Shown here: positions 1 to 5,697 of the stretch, piece by piece
Position numbering within the stretch: the first letter of the stretch is position 1
Layout of the letters: every line of letters begins with the position of its first letter
Assembly (NCBI GenBank): GCA_965370415.1
Contig: CBDUTJ010000074.1
Coordinates: forward strand, 1-5,697
Source of the DNA: JACNIV01 sp965370415
Lineage (GTDB): Bacteria; Cloacimonadota; Cloacimonadia; Cloacimonadales; TCS61
Reading direction: 5' to 3'
DNA: 5,697 bases
The notes under the pieces: model-generated
What the model saw: only the letters and a program-made list of their open reading frames with translations
Told to the model about the DNA's origin: nothing
Database searches by the model: none
Translations under genes and position numbers: made by a program

Positions 1-263
1 ACATCGATCTTTCCAATAAAAAAAAGAGAATCAGTTGTAATACCGCGATAGATACGGTACTCGATGATTCTCCTCTCTTGTGGCAAAGGCTTCCAACTGA
101 TCACCAGTCCAGACCCATCGTCACCAGGTATATCATCAGTGGAAAGATTTTCCACGATATACTCTGATTCGTTAACTGCAGCATGGGTCGTTTGTGGTAA
201 GAGCAAGAAGCTAAATGCCAGAAGAAACAGGAAAAACCCAGTTCTGGCAAAGGTTAACTTCAT
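1..263 (-). CDS. Secreted protein with fibronectin-III-like domain, 3' part outside window (partial)
   Basis: The first 87 codons of a gene that runs off the left edge. Residues 1-28 form a signal peptide: Lys and Arg near the start, a hydrophobic core at about 10-23, and a probable cleavage site after THA (residues 26-28). From about residue 47 the text (DDGSGLVISWKPLP, then IIEYRIYRG) has the Trp and the Tyr-x-Ile-Tyr-Arg pattern of the early strands of a fibronectin type III or related beta-sandwich, a module common in exported, surface or sorted proteins. The start at 263 is preferred over the in-frame ATG at 269, because GGAG (273-270) lies 6 nt before the former and directly abuts the latter. 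It lies 97 nt downstream of the M23 lipoprotein gene on the same strand and may be cotranscribed with it or have its own promoter. Export is well supported. Function cannot be told from this fragment. Confidence 0.8.
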   Translation of the reverse strand, partial: MKLTFARTGFFLFLLAFSFLLLPQTTHAAVNESEYIVENLSTDDIPGDDGSGLVISWKPLPQERRIIEYRIYRGITTDSLFFIGKID

Positions 264-360
264 AAACATCTCCTTTACTTTTTTTATCGTTTAATTAAGA
301 AAATTTTTAGCAAAAACATTCGTTACAACCAATATTGTCAACCTGTTTATTTTACGTGGC
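264..360. other. Intergenic gap between two minus-strand genes
   Basis: This 97-nt AT-rich spacer separates the M23 gene from the FnIII-like gene. I see no GC-rich hairpin followed by a T-run, so there is no convincing intrinsic terminator for the M23 gene. The only inverted repeat found by eye is a weak AT-only one (TTTTTAGCAAAAA, about 304-316). A TTGACA box on the minus strand (341-336) is the one promoter-like element. Confidence 0.5.
313..341 (-). promoter_or_regulatory. Possible promoter for the FnIII-like gene
   Basis: On the minus strand a perfect TTGACA occurs at 341-336. A spacer of 17 nt would place the -10 hexamer at 318-313, but that reads TGTTTT, only three of six matches to TATAAT. 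The position, about 50-75 nt upstream of the start codon, is sensible. The -10 is poor, and the promoter consensus of this lineage is not known from the window, so this is only a candidate. Confidence 0.25.
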
Positions 361-1572
361 TTAATTGTCTATTTCAAGGCTGGAAATATCCGAATTATAA
401 AGATAGGTTCTCAAACTATCTACATGAATTTGAAACAGATCCATTTCAACTTTTGGAACTGGCGGACCGGAAACATTTTTCAACCTCAACGGATTAATAG
501 CCTTTCCATAATGATAGATAGTATAATGCAGATGATCCCCGGTTGAAAGACCTGTAGATCCTACATAACCTATGATGTCATGCTGTTTAACTTTATTTCC
601 TACTTTGTATTTTCCATAACTGCTCAGGTGACCATAGAGTGTTTTATATCCGTTAGCATGACGAATTATAATAGTTTTACCATATCCTCCTGTTCTGCCG
701 TTTATGGTCGGGTGTCCTCCTTTCCAACCTCTATGAATGATTGTGCCGTCTGCAGAGGTTTCTACAGGTGTTCCATAAGCAGCAGCATAATCTACTCCAT
801 TGTGCATCCACGATTTTTTTGTAATTGGATGCCTTCTCATTCCAAAATATGAAGAGATCCGTTTGTAATTTAATGGTGATTTCAAGAAGGCTTTCTGAAA
901 TGATTTCCCATTTTCGTCATAATATTTGGAAATGCCTTTGCTATTTGTATAACGATAGGCAATATTATCATAGTTCCGGCTGGTATATTGAGCTACCAGG
1001 ATTTCACCGTATTTAATGAATTCTCCATTTTCAGTTTTGTACTGCTCAAAAGTCAGCTTGAAAGTATCACCCTTTTGAGGATCGATAAAAAAATCTATGT
1101 CCCATTGGAATATCTGACTCATCATAACTGCCAGGGCTGGTCCTTCTCCACCACCTATAACGGCGTTCCAGAGTGAAGATTCCATTACTCCCTCGAAAGT
1201 ATCTATCTCTTTTACCAATTTCAGAGTATCGATTTGAGTGAGGAAAACATCAGCAGTATCGCGAATAACACGATAAGTGTGAATCTTGTCGGGAATATAA
1301 ATTAATTCGTGCATTACGTCCAGAGTATCAAGTCTCACCACAAAGCTGTCTGCCGGTTGAGCACGTCTGAGATTGTATATGGAATCCATTTTATTAACGA
1401 ATTTATACACTGTGGCATTTTCGATACCTTCATCGATGAGGGCATTTGCTAGTGTTTCCCCTTCCTGCAAGGAACCGGATAGATAAATAAAGGGATCTAT
1501 TTCTTCGGGTGTCTTTTTGCTGCAGGAAAGCAATATTAATAGTAGTAAACAAAACACAAAAAATCTATTCAT
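361..1572 (-). CDS. M23-family murein DD-endopeptidase lipoprotein (MepM/Csd3-like)
   Basis: Probably a zinc metallopeptidase that cuts peptide cross-links in peptidoglycan, anchored as a lipoprotein in the periplasm. Of 403 residues, 1-17 are a lipoprotein signal with lipobox LLSC (Cys17). Residues about 35-125 look like the OapA/LysM-like N-terminal part of MepM proteins, and about 130-230 (from SSLWNAVIGGG) resemble the second Csd3 N-terminal domain that can occlude the active site. The peptidase domain starts near 238 (RISSYFGMRRHP). It has complete M23 motifs: HNGVD gives zinc ligands His257 and Asp261, LYGH gives His315, and DHLHY gives His347 and zinc ligand His349, so it should be active. 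About 40 residues follow the core domain. The ATG at 1572 has AGGA 6 nt upstream. The gene diverges from rseP across 156 nt. The family call is secure. The exact bond cut (D,D-endopeptidase or other) is inferred. Confidence 0.92.
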   Translation of the reverse strand: MNRFFVFCLLLLILLSCSKKTPEEIDPFIYLSGSLQEGETLANALIDEGIENATVYKFVNKMDSIYNLRRAQPADSFVVRLDTLDVMHELIYIPDKIHTYRVIRDTADVFLTQIDTLKLVKEIDTFEGVMESSLWNAVIGGGEGPALAVMMSQIFQWDIDFFIDPQKGDTFKLTFEQYKTENGEFIKYGEILVAQYTSRNYDNIAYRYTNSKGISKYYDENGKSFQKAFLKSPLNYKRISSYFGMRRHPITKKSWMHNGVDYAAAYGTPVETSADGTIIHRGWKGGHPTINGRTGGYGKTIIIRHANGYKTLYGHLSSYGKYKVGNKVKQHDIIGYVGSTGLSTGDHLHYTIYHYGKAINPLRLKNVSGPPVPKVEMDLFQIHVDSLRTYLYNSDISSLEIDN

Positions 1573-1623
1573 CTTTTTTCCTAAAATTATTTATTGAATG
1601 CTTTTTGTTTTTACTGCACATGT

Positions 1624-1629
1624 TGTCAA
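1624..1629 (-). promoter_or_regulatory. Possible -35 box for the M23 lipoprotein gene
   Basis: A perfect TTGACA reads on the minus strand here, 52 nt before the M23 start codon. The sequence 17 nt further on is AAAAAG, not a recognisable -10, so only the -35-like box is seen. An AT-rich stretch closer to the gene (about 1600-1585) could contribute, but the spacing would not fit a standard sigma-70 promoter. Confidence 0.2.
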
Positions 1630-1667
1630 ATAAATTTCATGATTCCTAATAGGTAACAGCAAAAAAC

Positions 1668-1673
1668 TTGACC
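1668..1673 (+). promoter_or_regulatory. Possible -35 box for the rseP operon
   Basis: TTGACC on the plus strand, 55 nt before the rseP ATG. The hexamer at a 17-nt spacing is GAATTG, which is not a good -10. The position is plausible for an operon promoter, but sequence support is limited to the one box. Confidence 0.2.
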
Positions 1674-1718
1674 AGTGCAAGTGAAATCTGGAATTGGAAT
1701 AGTAACTAAAGTTATTGT

Positions 1719-1724
1719 AAGGAG
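1719..1724 (+). promoter_or_regulatory. Ribosome binding site that sets the rseP start
   Basis: AAGGAG lies 4 nt before the ATG at 1729. The frame is open upstream to a GTG at 1675, but that codon has no Shine-Dalgarno and would add 18 polar residues before the membrane segment that holds the HExxH motif. The site therefore favours 1729. Confidence 0.8.
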
Positions 1725-1728
1725 AAAG

Positions 1729-3039
1729 ATGTTAAGTATAATCGGTGCATTAATAGCGCTTGGAATATTGGTTATTGTTCATGAAACCGGGCATTTTGTT
1801 GTTGCCCGGATAGTTGGTGTGGAAATAGAGAAATTTTCCATCGGTTTCGGACCCAGATTATTCGGTTTTAAAAAGGATAAAACAGAATATAGAATCTCTT
1901 TAATTCCTCTGGGTGGTTATATTAAAATGAAAGGTGAAAACCCGAACGAGGAAGTTGATGACACCGCCGGTTCCTATCATTCCAAATCCTGGTGGGAAAG
2001 AGGATTAATCGCCTTTGCCGGACCTTTTGCGAACTTCCTTTTTGCGCTTATTATATTTATCGCTTCTTTTGCCATAGGCAGATATTATGAAGATCATTTT
2101 CCGGTTGTCGGAAAGGTCGAACCGGCATACGAACAAATATTTGAGAAAAATGATACAATATTGGAAATAAACGGTCACCCTGTTCAGGGATGGAGTCAGA
2201 TAGTGCAATATTCAAAACAGGGTGAAATTAATTCCTATCTGATTAAACGTGAAGGTAATCTAATAAATCTGGATCTGGATGGAATTGAACCTGAAACCTG
2301 GTATAGTGAGATATTACCATTATCCCCTTCTGTTATTGGAGAAGTAGCACCGGGAATGGCAGCTTACCAGGCAGGCTTAATGTCTGGAGACAGCATTCTT
2401 GCTGTGAATGGTAAGAAGGTGAATGACTGGTATGAAATGCGGGAACTGATCACCGGCAGCGAAAGTGATGAAATAACTCTCGTCATCAAGCGAGGAGAAC
2501 AAACTTTTGAAAAATCTATGATGCTTGAAGAGAACATATTACAGGATAATAAGATCATAGGAATAACACAATACCTACCCGTAAAAATTGAAGAACGTTA
2601 TAATATCGTAGAATCTGTAGCGTATGGTTCGATCACCACTGTGAATTTTGTAGCGCTGAACTACGTTATGCTATTCAAACTGATCACCAAACCAAAGGCT
2701 ATCAAATCCAATCTGGGTGGTCCGATCATGATCTATACTATGTCTAAACAAACCATAAATAAAGGTTGGAATTACATACTTTCCTTTATTGGTGCTATCA
2801 GCATAATACTGATGATCATGAACCTGTTGCCGATCCCTGTGCTGGACGGAGGGCATATCTTCTTTTGTTTTATAGAAGGTATTCAGAAAAAACCACTTTC
2901 CCAGAGATTGCAGATAGCTTTCCAAAATATTGGTATCTTCATCTTATTATTCTTGATGGTTTTTGCTTTTTGGAATGATATCAGCAGAATTTTTGCACGT
3001 AACGTCGCCATTAATGAACAGAAAATAAACATGGAATAG
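1729..3039 (+). CDS. rseP: RseP-type site-2 intramembrane zinc metalloprotease
   Basis: M50B-family intramembrane protease, which in known bacteria cuts transmembrane anti-sigma factors or leftover signal peptides within the inner membrane. Of 436 residues, the first membrane segment (about 2-25) carries HETGH (zinc ligands His18 and His22, catalytic Glu19). AFAGPFANF (96-103) opens the second segment. Two PDZ-like domains follow in the periplasmic loop: about 125-190 and about 200-266, the latter with the classic AGLMSGDSILAVNG. The C-terminal part has LGGP (329-332), then the third-ligand motif with Asp373 in VLDGGH inside a segment at about 351-378, and a last segment at about 399-416. All catalytic parts are present and the length is typical. 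PDZ1 is degenerate: it lacks the usual A-x-x-A-G-L-x-x-G-D carboxylate-loop signature. It heads the plus-strand operon, with tgt 12 nt downstream. No anti-sigma factor or sigma-E gene is visible nearby, so its substrate is unknown. Confidence 0.95.
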   Translation: MLSIIGALIALGILVIVHETGHFVVARIVGVEIEKFSIGFGPRLFGFKKDKTEYRISLIPLGGYIKMKGENPNEEVDDTAGSYHSKSWWERGLIAFAGPFANFLFALIIFIASFAIGRYYEDHFPVVGKVEPAYEQIFEKNDTILEINGHPVQGWSQIVQYSKQGEINSYLIKREGNLINLDLDGIEPETWYSEILPLSPSVIGEVAPGMAAYQAGLMSGDSILAVNGKKVNDWYEMRELITGSESDEITLVIKRGEQTFEKSMMLEENILQDNKIIGITQYLPVKIEERYNIVESVAYGSITTVNFVALNYVMLFKLITKPKAIKSNLGGPIMIYTMSKQTINKGWNYILSFIGAISIILMIMNLLPIPVLDGGHIFFCFIEGIQKKPLSQRLQIAFQNIGIFILLFLMVFAFWNDISRIFARNVAINEQKINME

Positions 3040-3041
3040 AC

Positions 3042-3046
3042 GGAGG
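3042..3046 (+). promoter_or_regulatory. Strong ribosome binding site that sets the ATT start of tgt
   Basis: GGAGG, immediately after the rseP stop, with 5 nt (TAAGC) before the ATT at 3052. It is the best Shine-Dalgarno match in the window. No ATG, GTG or TTG stands at a usable distance in the tgt frame, while no comparable site precedes the internal ATG at 3142. Together this points to initiation at ATT. Confidence 0.75.
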
Positions 3047-3051
3047 TAAGC

Positions 3052-4164
3052 ATTTTCGAATTTACAGTAAAGGCAAAAAGTGGTAATGCCCGAGCTGGAC
3101 TCCTTGTAACTCCGCATGGTACTATCCAAACTCCTATCTTTATGCCGGTAGGTACCAGGGCTACTGTAAAAACTCTTTCTCCTGCCGAATTACATGATGT
3201 AGGAGCGCAAATTATTCTTGGTAACACCTATCATCTGTATCTTCGACCCGGTCACGAATTGATTCAAAAAGCAGGTGGCTTACATAAATTCATGGGCTGG
3301 AATAAACCGATACTTACAGACAGTGGCGGGTTTCAGGTAATGAGCCTGAAAGGTTTACGAAAGATCACACCGGAAGGTGTTCGTTTCCAGTCTCACATAG
3401 ATGGCAGCTATCATATGTTCACACCTGAAAAGGTGATCAAAATACAAAATGCTATTGGTGCTGATATTATAATGTCTTTCGATGAATGTCCTCCCTATCC
3501 TGCCACGAAAAAATATATAGCAGAATCTTTAAAGGTTACACTCGACTGGGCAAAACGTGGTAAAGAAGTACATAAAGACACTGAAAAACAAGCCCTGTTT
3601 GGAATTGTTCAGGGTGGAATTTATGAAGACCTGCGGGAAGAAAGTGCTAGGAAATTAATGGATATGAACTTTCCGGGATATTCAATTGGCGGGCTGGCTG
3701 TTGGTGAGCCCAAAGATGATCTGTTGAAGATCACCAGCTTTCTTAATAACATACTTCCCAAAAACAAACCACGTTACTTGATGGGAGTTGGAACTCCCAT
3801 TGACCTTCTGGAAAATATTGAAAACGGCATAGATATGTTCGATTGCGTAATGCCCACACGTAATGCCAGAAAAGGAACGATCTTTACACGGAATGGAAAA
3901 TTGATAATTAAGTCAGCTCGCTATAAGCAGGATTTTTCACCTATCGATGAAGAATGTGATTGTTATGCTTGCCGAAATTTCAGCCGTGCATATATTCGTC
4001 ATTTGTTCAGTGTGGATGAGTTATTGGGAATGAGACTGGCTACGATACACAGTCTTCATTTTTATATGGAACTCATCAGTAAGGCAAGAAAAGCGATCTT
4101 GGAAAACAGGTTTAGCCAGTTCAAGAAAGAATTTTCCAATGGGCTGGATGAGGTAATAGAATAG
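3052..4164 (+). CDS. tgt: tRNA-guanine(34) transglycosylase (queuine/preQ1 exchange), apparent ATT start
   Basis: Replaces guanine at the wobble position of GUN-anticodon tRNAs (Asp, Asn, His, Tyr) with preQ1, the committed tRNA step of queuosine synthesis in the cytoplasm. Counting from the ATT codon the protein has 370 residues, normal for bacterial Tgt. The general acid/base Asp90 lies in TDSGGFQ and the nucleophile Asp264 in DMFDCVMPTR. The preQ1-pocket motif GGLAVGE is at about 213-219. The zinc site is Cys302, Cys304, Cys307 and His333, the same numbers as I recall for E. coli Tgt. The N-terminus (FEFTVKAKSGNARAG) aligns with the family start (E. coli MKFELDTTDGRARRG). The first standard start, ATG 3142, would delete residues 1-30, including the TPIF strand just before MPVGT. 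The enzyme looks intact. queC/D/E/F, queA and queG are not in the window. DHS-like gene follows after 10 nt. Confidence 0.95.
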   Translation: MFEFTVKAKSGNARAGLLVTPHGTIQTPIFMPVGTRATVKTLSPAELHDVGAQIILGNTYHLYLRPGHELIQKAGGLHKFMGWNKPILTDSGGFQVMSLKGLRKITPEGVRFQSHIDGSYHMFTPEKVIKIQNAIGADIIMSFDECPPYPATKKYIAESLKVTLDWAKRGKEVHKDTEKQALFGIVQGGIYEDLREESARKLMDMNFPGYSIGGLAVGEPKDDLLKITSFLNNILPKNKPRYLMGVGTPIDLLENIENGIDMFDCVMPTRNARKGTIFTRNGKLIIKSARYKQDFSPIDEECDCYACRNFSRAYIRHLFSVDELLGMRLATIHSLHFYMELISKARKAILENRFSQFKKEFSNGLDEVIE

Positions 4165-4174
4165 CGGAGATAAT

Positions 4175-5122
4175 ATGGGAAGATATAATGAGATCGATCT
4201 GGCAGGTTTAAAAAAATACTCCATTACCAGCCGTCCCAGCAAAGTTCATTTAGAGGATTTTGCGGATCCATCAAAGCAAAATTTAGCAGAACTTCTGGCA
4301 AGCTTCCCCGATCTCCTGGCAGCTAAAGATATGAAAGAGTTGGTGGATAGATGCATCCGGGCTTTCCAGAATAGTAAACCTGTAATAGTTGCCCTGGGTG
4401 GGCATGTAGTAAAATGCGGTTTATCGCCGTATCTGATCGATCTGATGGAAATGGGCTTGATAACAACTATGGCTTCTAATGGTTCTGTTGTAATTCATGA
4501 TTTTGAGATTGCTAAATTCGGTAAGACCTCAGAAGATGTAGCAACGGCGTTGGAAGACGGTTCTTTTGGCTTTGCCCGGGAAACCGGTGATGGAATCAAT
4601 AATATTATTACGGATGCCTATCACAACAAACTTGGTTTTGGAGAAGCAATAGGTAAACATCTTGTGGAAACAGAAACCCCGAATAGATCTTTGTCTTTGC
4701 TGGCAAAAGCATATGAAAAACAGATTCCTTTTACAGTTCATGTAGCGTTGGGTACGGATATTGTACACCAACACGAAACAGCGAACGGTGCAGCAATTGG
4801 AGACTGCTCACTGCGCGATTTCAGGATTTTCTGTAATAACATTATCAACTTAAATGAAGGTGGAGTTTTCCTGAGTTTTGGCTCAGCTGTAATAATGCCC
4901 GAGGTATTTCTGAAAGCGGTTACCGTGGTACGTAACCTGGGTTATCCCTTGCGGAATTTCTATACAGCAGTTTTCGATATGAACCTTCATTATCGACCTA
5001 AAACGAACATTGTAGATAGACCTACAAAAAGCGGTGGAAAAGGTTATTACTTTGTAGGTCATCATGAAATTATGATCCCGTTATTTTATCATGCTGTAAA
5101 GGATAAATTACAAAATGCGTAA
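4175..5122 (+). CDS. Deoxyhypusine-synthase-like protein of unknown function
   Basis: A 315-residue member of the deoxyhypusine synthase (DHS) superfamily, which in characterised cases moves the aminobutyl group of spermidine in an NAD-dependent reaction. The signature is in the first half: ALGGHVVKCGLSPYLIDLM (73-91), then NGSVVIHDFEIAKFGKTSEDV (102-122) and DGSFGFARETG (128-138). GTDIVHQH (193-200) and GSAVIMPEVFLKA (236-248) fit conserved blocks I associate with the bacterial branch. True DHS has an EAVSWGK-type motif with the catalytic lysine; here the matching C-terminal part reads NIVDRPTKSGGKGYYFVGHHE and shows no such motif, although Lys285 and Lys289 are nearby. Bacteria lack eIF5A, so hypusine formation is unlikely and the substrate is unknown; a polyamine- or amine-linked NAD enzyme is possible. 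GGAGA lies 4 nt before the ATG at 4175. Its end overlaps the next gene by 8 nt. Confidence 0.85.
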   Translation: MGRYNEIDLAGLKKYSITSRPSKVHLEDFADPSKQNLAELLASFPDLLAAKDMKELVDRCIRAFQNSKPVIVALGGHVVKCGLSPYLIDLMEMGLITTMASNGSVVIHDFEIAKFGKTSEDVATALEDGSFGFARETGDGINNIITDAYHNKLGFGEAIGKHLVETETPNRSLSLLAKAYEKQIPFTVHVALGTDIVHQHETANGAAIGDCSLRDFRIFCNNIINLNEGGVFLSFGSAVIMPEVFLKAVTVVRNLGYPLRNFYTAVFDMNLHYRPKTNIVDRPTKSGGKGYYFVGHHEIMIPLFYHAVKDKLQNA

Positions 5123-5564
5123 ACTGTTGATATCGATCTTTCTGATTATGCTATTTATCCACGCTTTTGGGGAAGAAGTAGAATTAAAAGTAAAAAAGCC
5201 ATTTAAAGCTGCAGTTCTTTCCCTTTTTATTCCCGGCGGTGGGCAATTCTATAACGGTGCTTATCTTAAATCTACAGGAGTGCTGGCGCTGGAGGGTGGC
5301 ATGATTGGTTTGGCAGCTTACCATCATTTCAAAGCCGAAGATTATTACGATAAATACAGGATTTCCGGTAGTGAAGATGATTATAACGATTACCTGGATT
5401 ACTATTATAAAAGACAAAGTGATCTCTGGTGGCTGGGAGCGGTAGTTTTTCTTTCCACAATAGATGCTTTTGTTGATGCTCATCTTTTCAATTTTGAAGA
5501 AAAAAAACATAAAATCCATCTGAAATTTGAAGATAACGTGATAAGTTTATCTTATCATTTTTAA
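5115..5564 (+). CDS. Small exported/membrane protein, DUF5683-like
   Basis: A 149-residue protein with a signal peptide at 1-19 (MRKLL followed by a hydrophobic stretch; likely cleavage near AFG|EE). The mature part has AAVLSLFIPGGGQFYNGAYLKS (32-53), the Pro-Gly-x-Gly-Gln-x-Tyr-Asn hallmark that I recognise from DUF5683-type proteins, often in envelope-associated genes of the Bacteroidetes/FCB group. It is followed by a hydrophobic segment (54-70), a tyrosine-rich acidic stretch (77-98, eight Tyr), a second hydrophobic segment (105-121, with DAFVDAHLF) and a charged, probably beta-strand tail. The topology could be two membrane helices or helices lying on a membrane. No enzyme motif is seen and function is unknown. 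The start overlaps the end of the DHS-like gene by 8 nt, with only a distant AAGGA (5099-5103), which suggests translational coupling. cmk follows after 11 nt. Confidence 0.8.
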   Translation: MRKLLISIFLIMLFIHAFGEEVELKVKKPFKAAVLSLFIPGGGQFYNGAYLKSTGVLALEGGMIGLAAYHHFKAEDYYDKYRISGSEDDYNDYLDYYYKRQSDLWWLGAVVFLSTIDAFVDAHLFNFEEKKHKIHLKFEDNVISLSYHF

Positions 5565-5575
5565 TGTGGAGTAAA

Positions 5576-5697
5576 ATGGATAAAAAATATGTGATCGCCA
5601 TTGACGGACCTGGAGCTTCCGGGAAGAGCACAACGGCAAAAGCACTGGCCAGAAAATTAAAATATATTTATATTGATACAGGTGCTATGTACCGTGC
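5576..5697 (+). CDS. cmk: Cytidylate kinase, N-terminal part (partial)
   Basis: The first 40 codons of a (d)CMP kinase, which phosphorylates CMP and dCMP with ATP in pyrimidine nucleotide metabolism. Residues 10-19 (DGPGASGKST) are the Walker A loop with Lys17, and 34-40 (DTGAMYR) is the diagnostic motif following it in bacterial Cmk, part of the nucleotide-binding core. GGAG (5568-5571) lies 4 nt before the ATG. About 180 residues would be expected beyond the right edge. It is the fifth gene of the run, 11 nt after the DUF5683-like gene. The adenylate kinase family shares Walker A, but DTGAMYR makes Cmk the clear choice. Confidence 0.95.
   Translation, partial: MDKKYVIAIDGPGASGKSTTAKALARKLKYIYIDTGAMYR

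Larger units (their letters stand above)
1573..1728. other. Divergent intergenic region between M23 gene and rseP
   Basis: This 156-nt AT-rich region must hold the promoters for both the minus-strand M23 gene and the plus-strand rseP operon. I see no clear operator palindrome, no RNA gene and no riboswitch. TTGAC-type boxes are present in both orientations: TTGACA on minus at 1629-1624, and TTGACC on plus at 1668-1673. Confidence 0.6.
1729..5697 (+). other. Probable operon rseP - tgt - DHS-like - DUF5683-like - cmk
   Basis: Five genes on one strand with gaps of 12, 10, -8 and 11 nt, each with its own ribosome binding site or coupled by overlap, and no space for internal terminators. Cotranscription is therefore inferred. 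The promoter must lie in the 156-nt region before rseP. The operon continues beyond the right edge, since cmk is incomplete. Confidence 0.8.

Noticed and set aside
64..294. Plus-strand reading frame of 76 codons
   Set aside because: It lies opposite the signal-peptide-bearing FnIII-like gene, has no ribosome binding site and resembles no protein.
300..320. Terminator hairpin after the M23 gene
   Set aside because: Only a 5-bp AT-only inverted repeat is present, with no GC stem, so it does not qualify as an intrinsic terminator.
1675..1728. GTG at 1675 as the rseP start, adding 18 residues
   Set aside because: No ribosome binding site precedes it, it would put a polar stretch before the catalytic membrane segment, and ATG 1729 has AAGGAG at a good distance.
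3031..3060. Read-through of the rseP TAG to give an RseP-Tgt fusion, since the two frames are the same
   Set aside because: A full ribosome binding site lies between them and both proteins have normal lengths and ends. A shared frame occurs by chance in one of three cases.
2883..3227. Minus-strand reading frame of 114 codons across the rseP-tgt junction
   Set aside because: It is antisense to two well-supported conserved genes and its translation shows no recognisable family feature.
3142..4164. ATG 3142 as the tgt start
   Set aside because: It would drop 30 residues that match the conserved Tgt N-terminus, and no ribosome binding site precedes it.
5184..5519. Minus-strand reading frame of 111 codons
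   Set aside because: It is a shadow of the DUF5683-like gene. The hydrophobic, Ile-rich text is the complement of its Tyr/Asp codons.
1..5697. Defence system, CRISPR array, insertion sequence, tRNA or riboswitch
   Set aside because: No repeats, transposase, cloverleaf or long structured leader was seen. Nearly all of the window is occupied by conserved genes.

Overview
The window is a gene-dense, AT-rich bacterial segment with seven genes on two diverging strands. The plus strand carries a tight run of five genes: an RseP-type site-2 protease, tRNA-guanine transglycosylase (tgt), a deoxyhypusine-synthase-like protein, a small exported DUF5683-like protein, and the start of cytidylate kinase (cmk). 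The minus strand carries an M23 (MepM/Csd3-like) murein endopeptidase lipoprotein and, downstream of it, the start of a secreted protein with a fibronectin-III-like domain, cut by the left edge of the window.

The gene content (RseP, an outer-envelope M23 lipoprotein with a Csd3-type N-terminal region, a DUF5683-like protein) suggests a Gram-negative bacterium. The base composition and the style of the secreted FnIII-like protein resemble the Cloacimonadota/Marinimicrobia/FCB part of the tree. This placement is an impression from the proteins, not a measured assignment.

Layout: 1-263 (minus) secreted FnIII-like protein; 264-360 short gap; 361-1572 (minus) M23 lipoprotein; 1573-1728 divergent intergenic region; 1729-3039 rseP; 3052-4164 tgt; 4175-5122 DHS-like; 5115-5564 DUF5683-like, overlapping the previous gene by 8 nt; 5576-5697 cmk, cut by the right edge. 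Gaps in the plus-strand run are 12, 10, -8 and 11 nt, so it is very probably one operon. It mixes envelope proteolysis, tRNA modification, an uncharacterised NAD-type enzyme fold and nucleotide metabolism, so it reads as a housekeeping cluster and not as a dedicated pathway.

The most notable point is the tgt start. The reading frame has no ATG, GTG or TTG between the rseP stop and an internal ATG at 3142 that would remove 30 conserved residues. A strong GGAGG sits 5 nt before an ATT codon at 3052, exactly where the family's N-terminus begins, so tgt appears to use the rare AUU start. The second point is the DHS-like protein, which keeps the family's early core but lacks the recognisable catalytic-lysine motif of true deoxyhypusine synthase. 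I see no mobile element, CRISPR array, RNA gene or defence system here.
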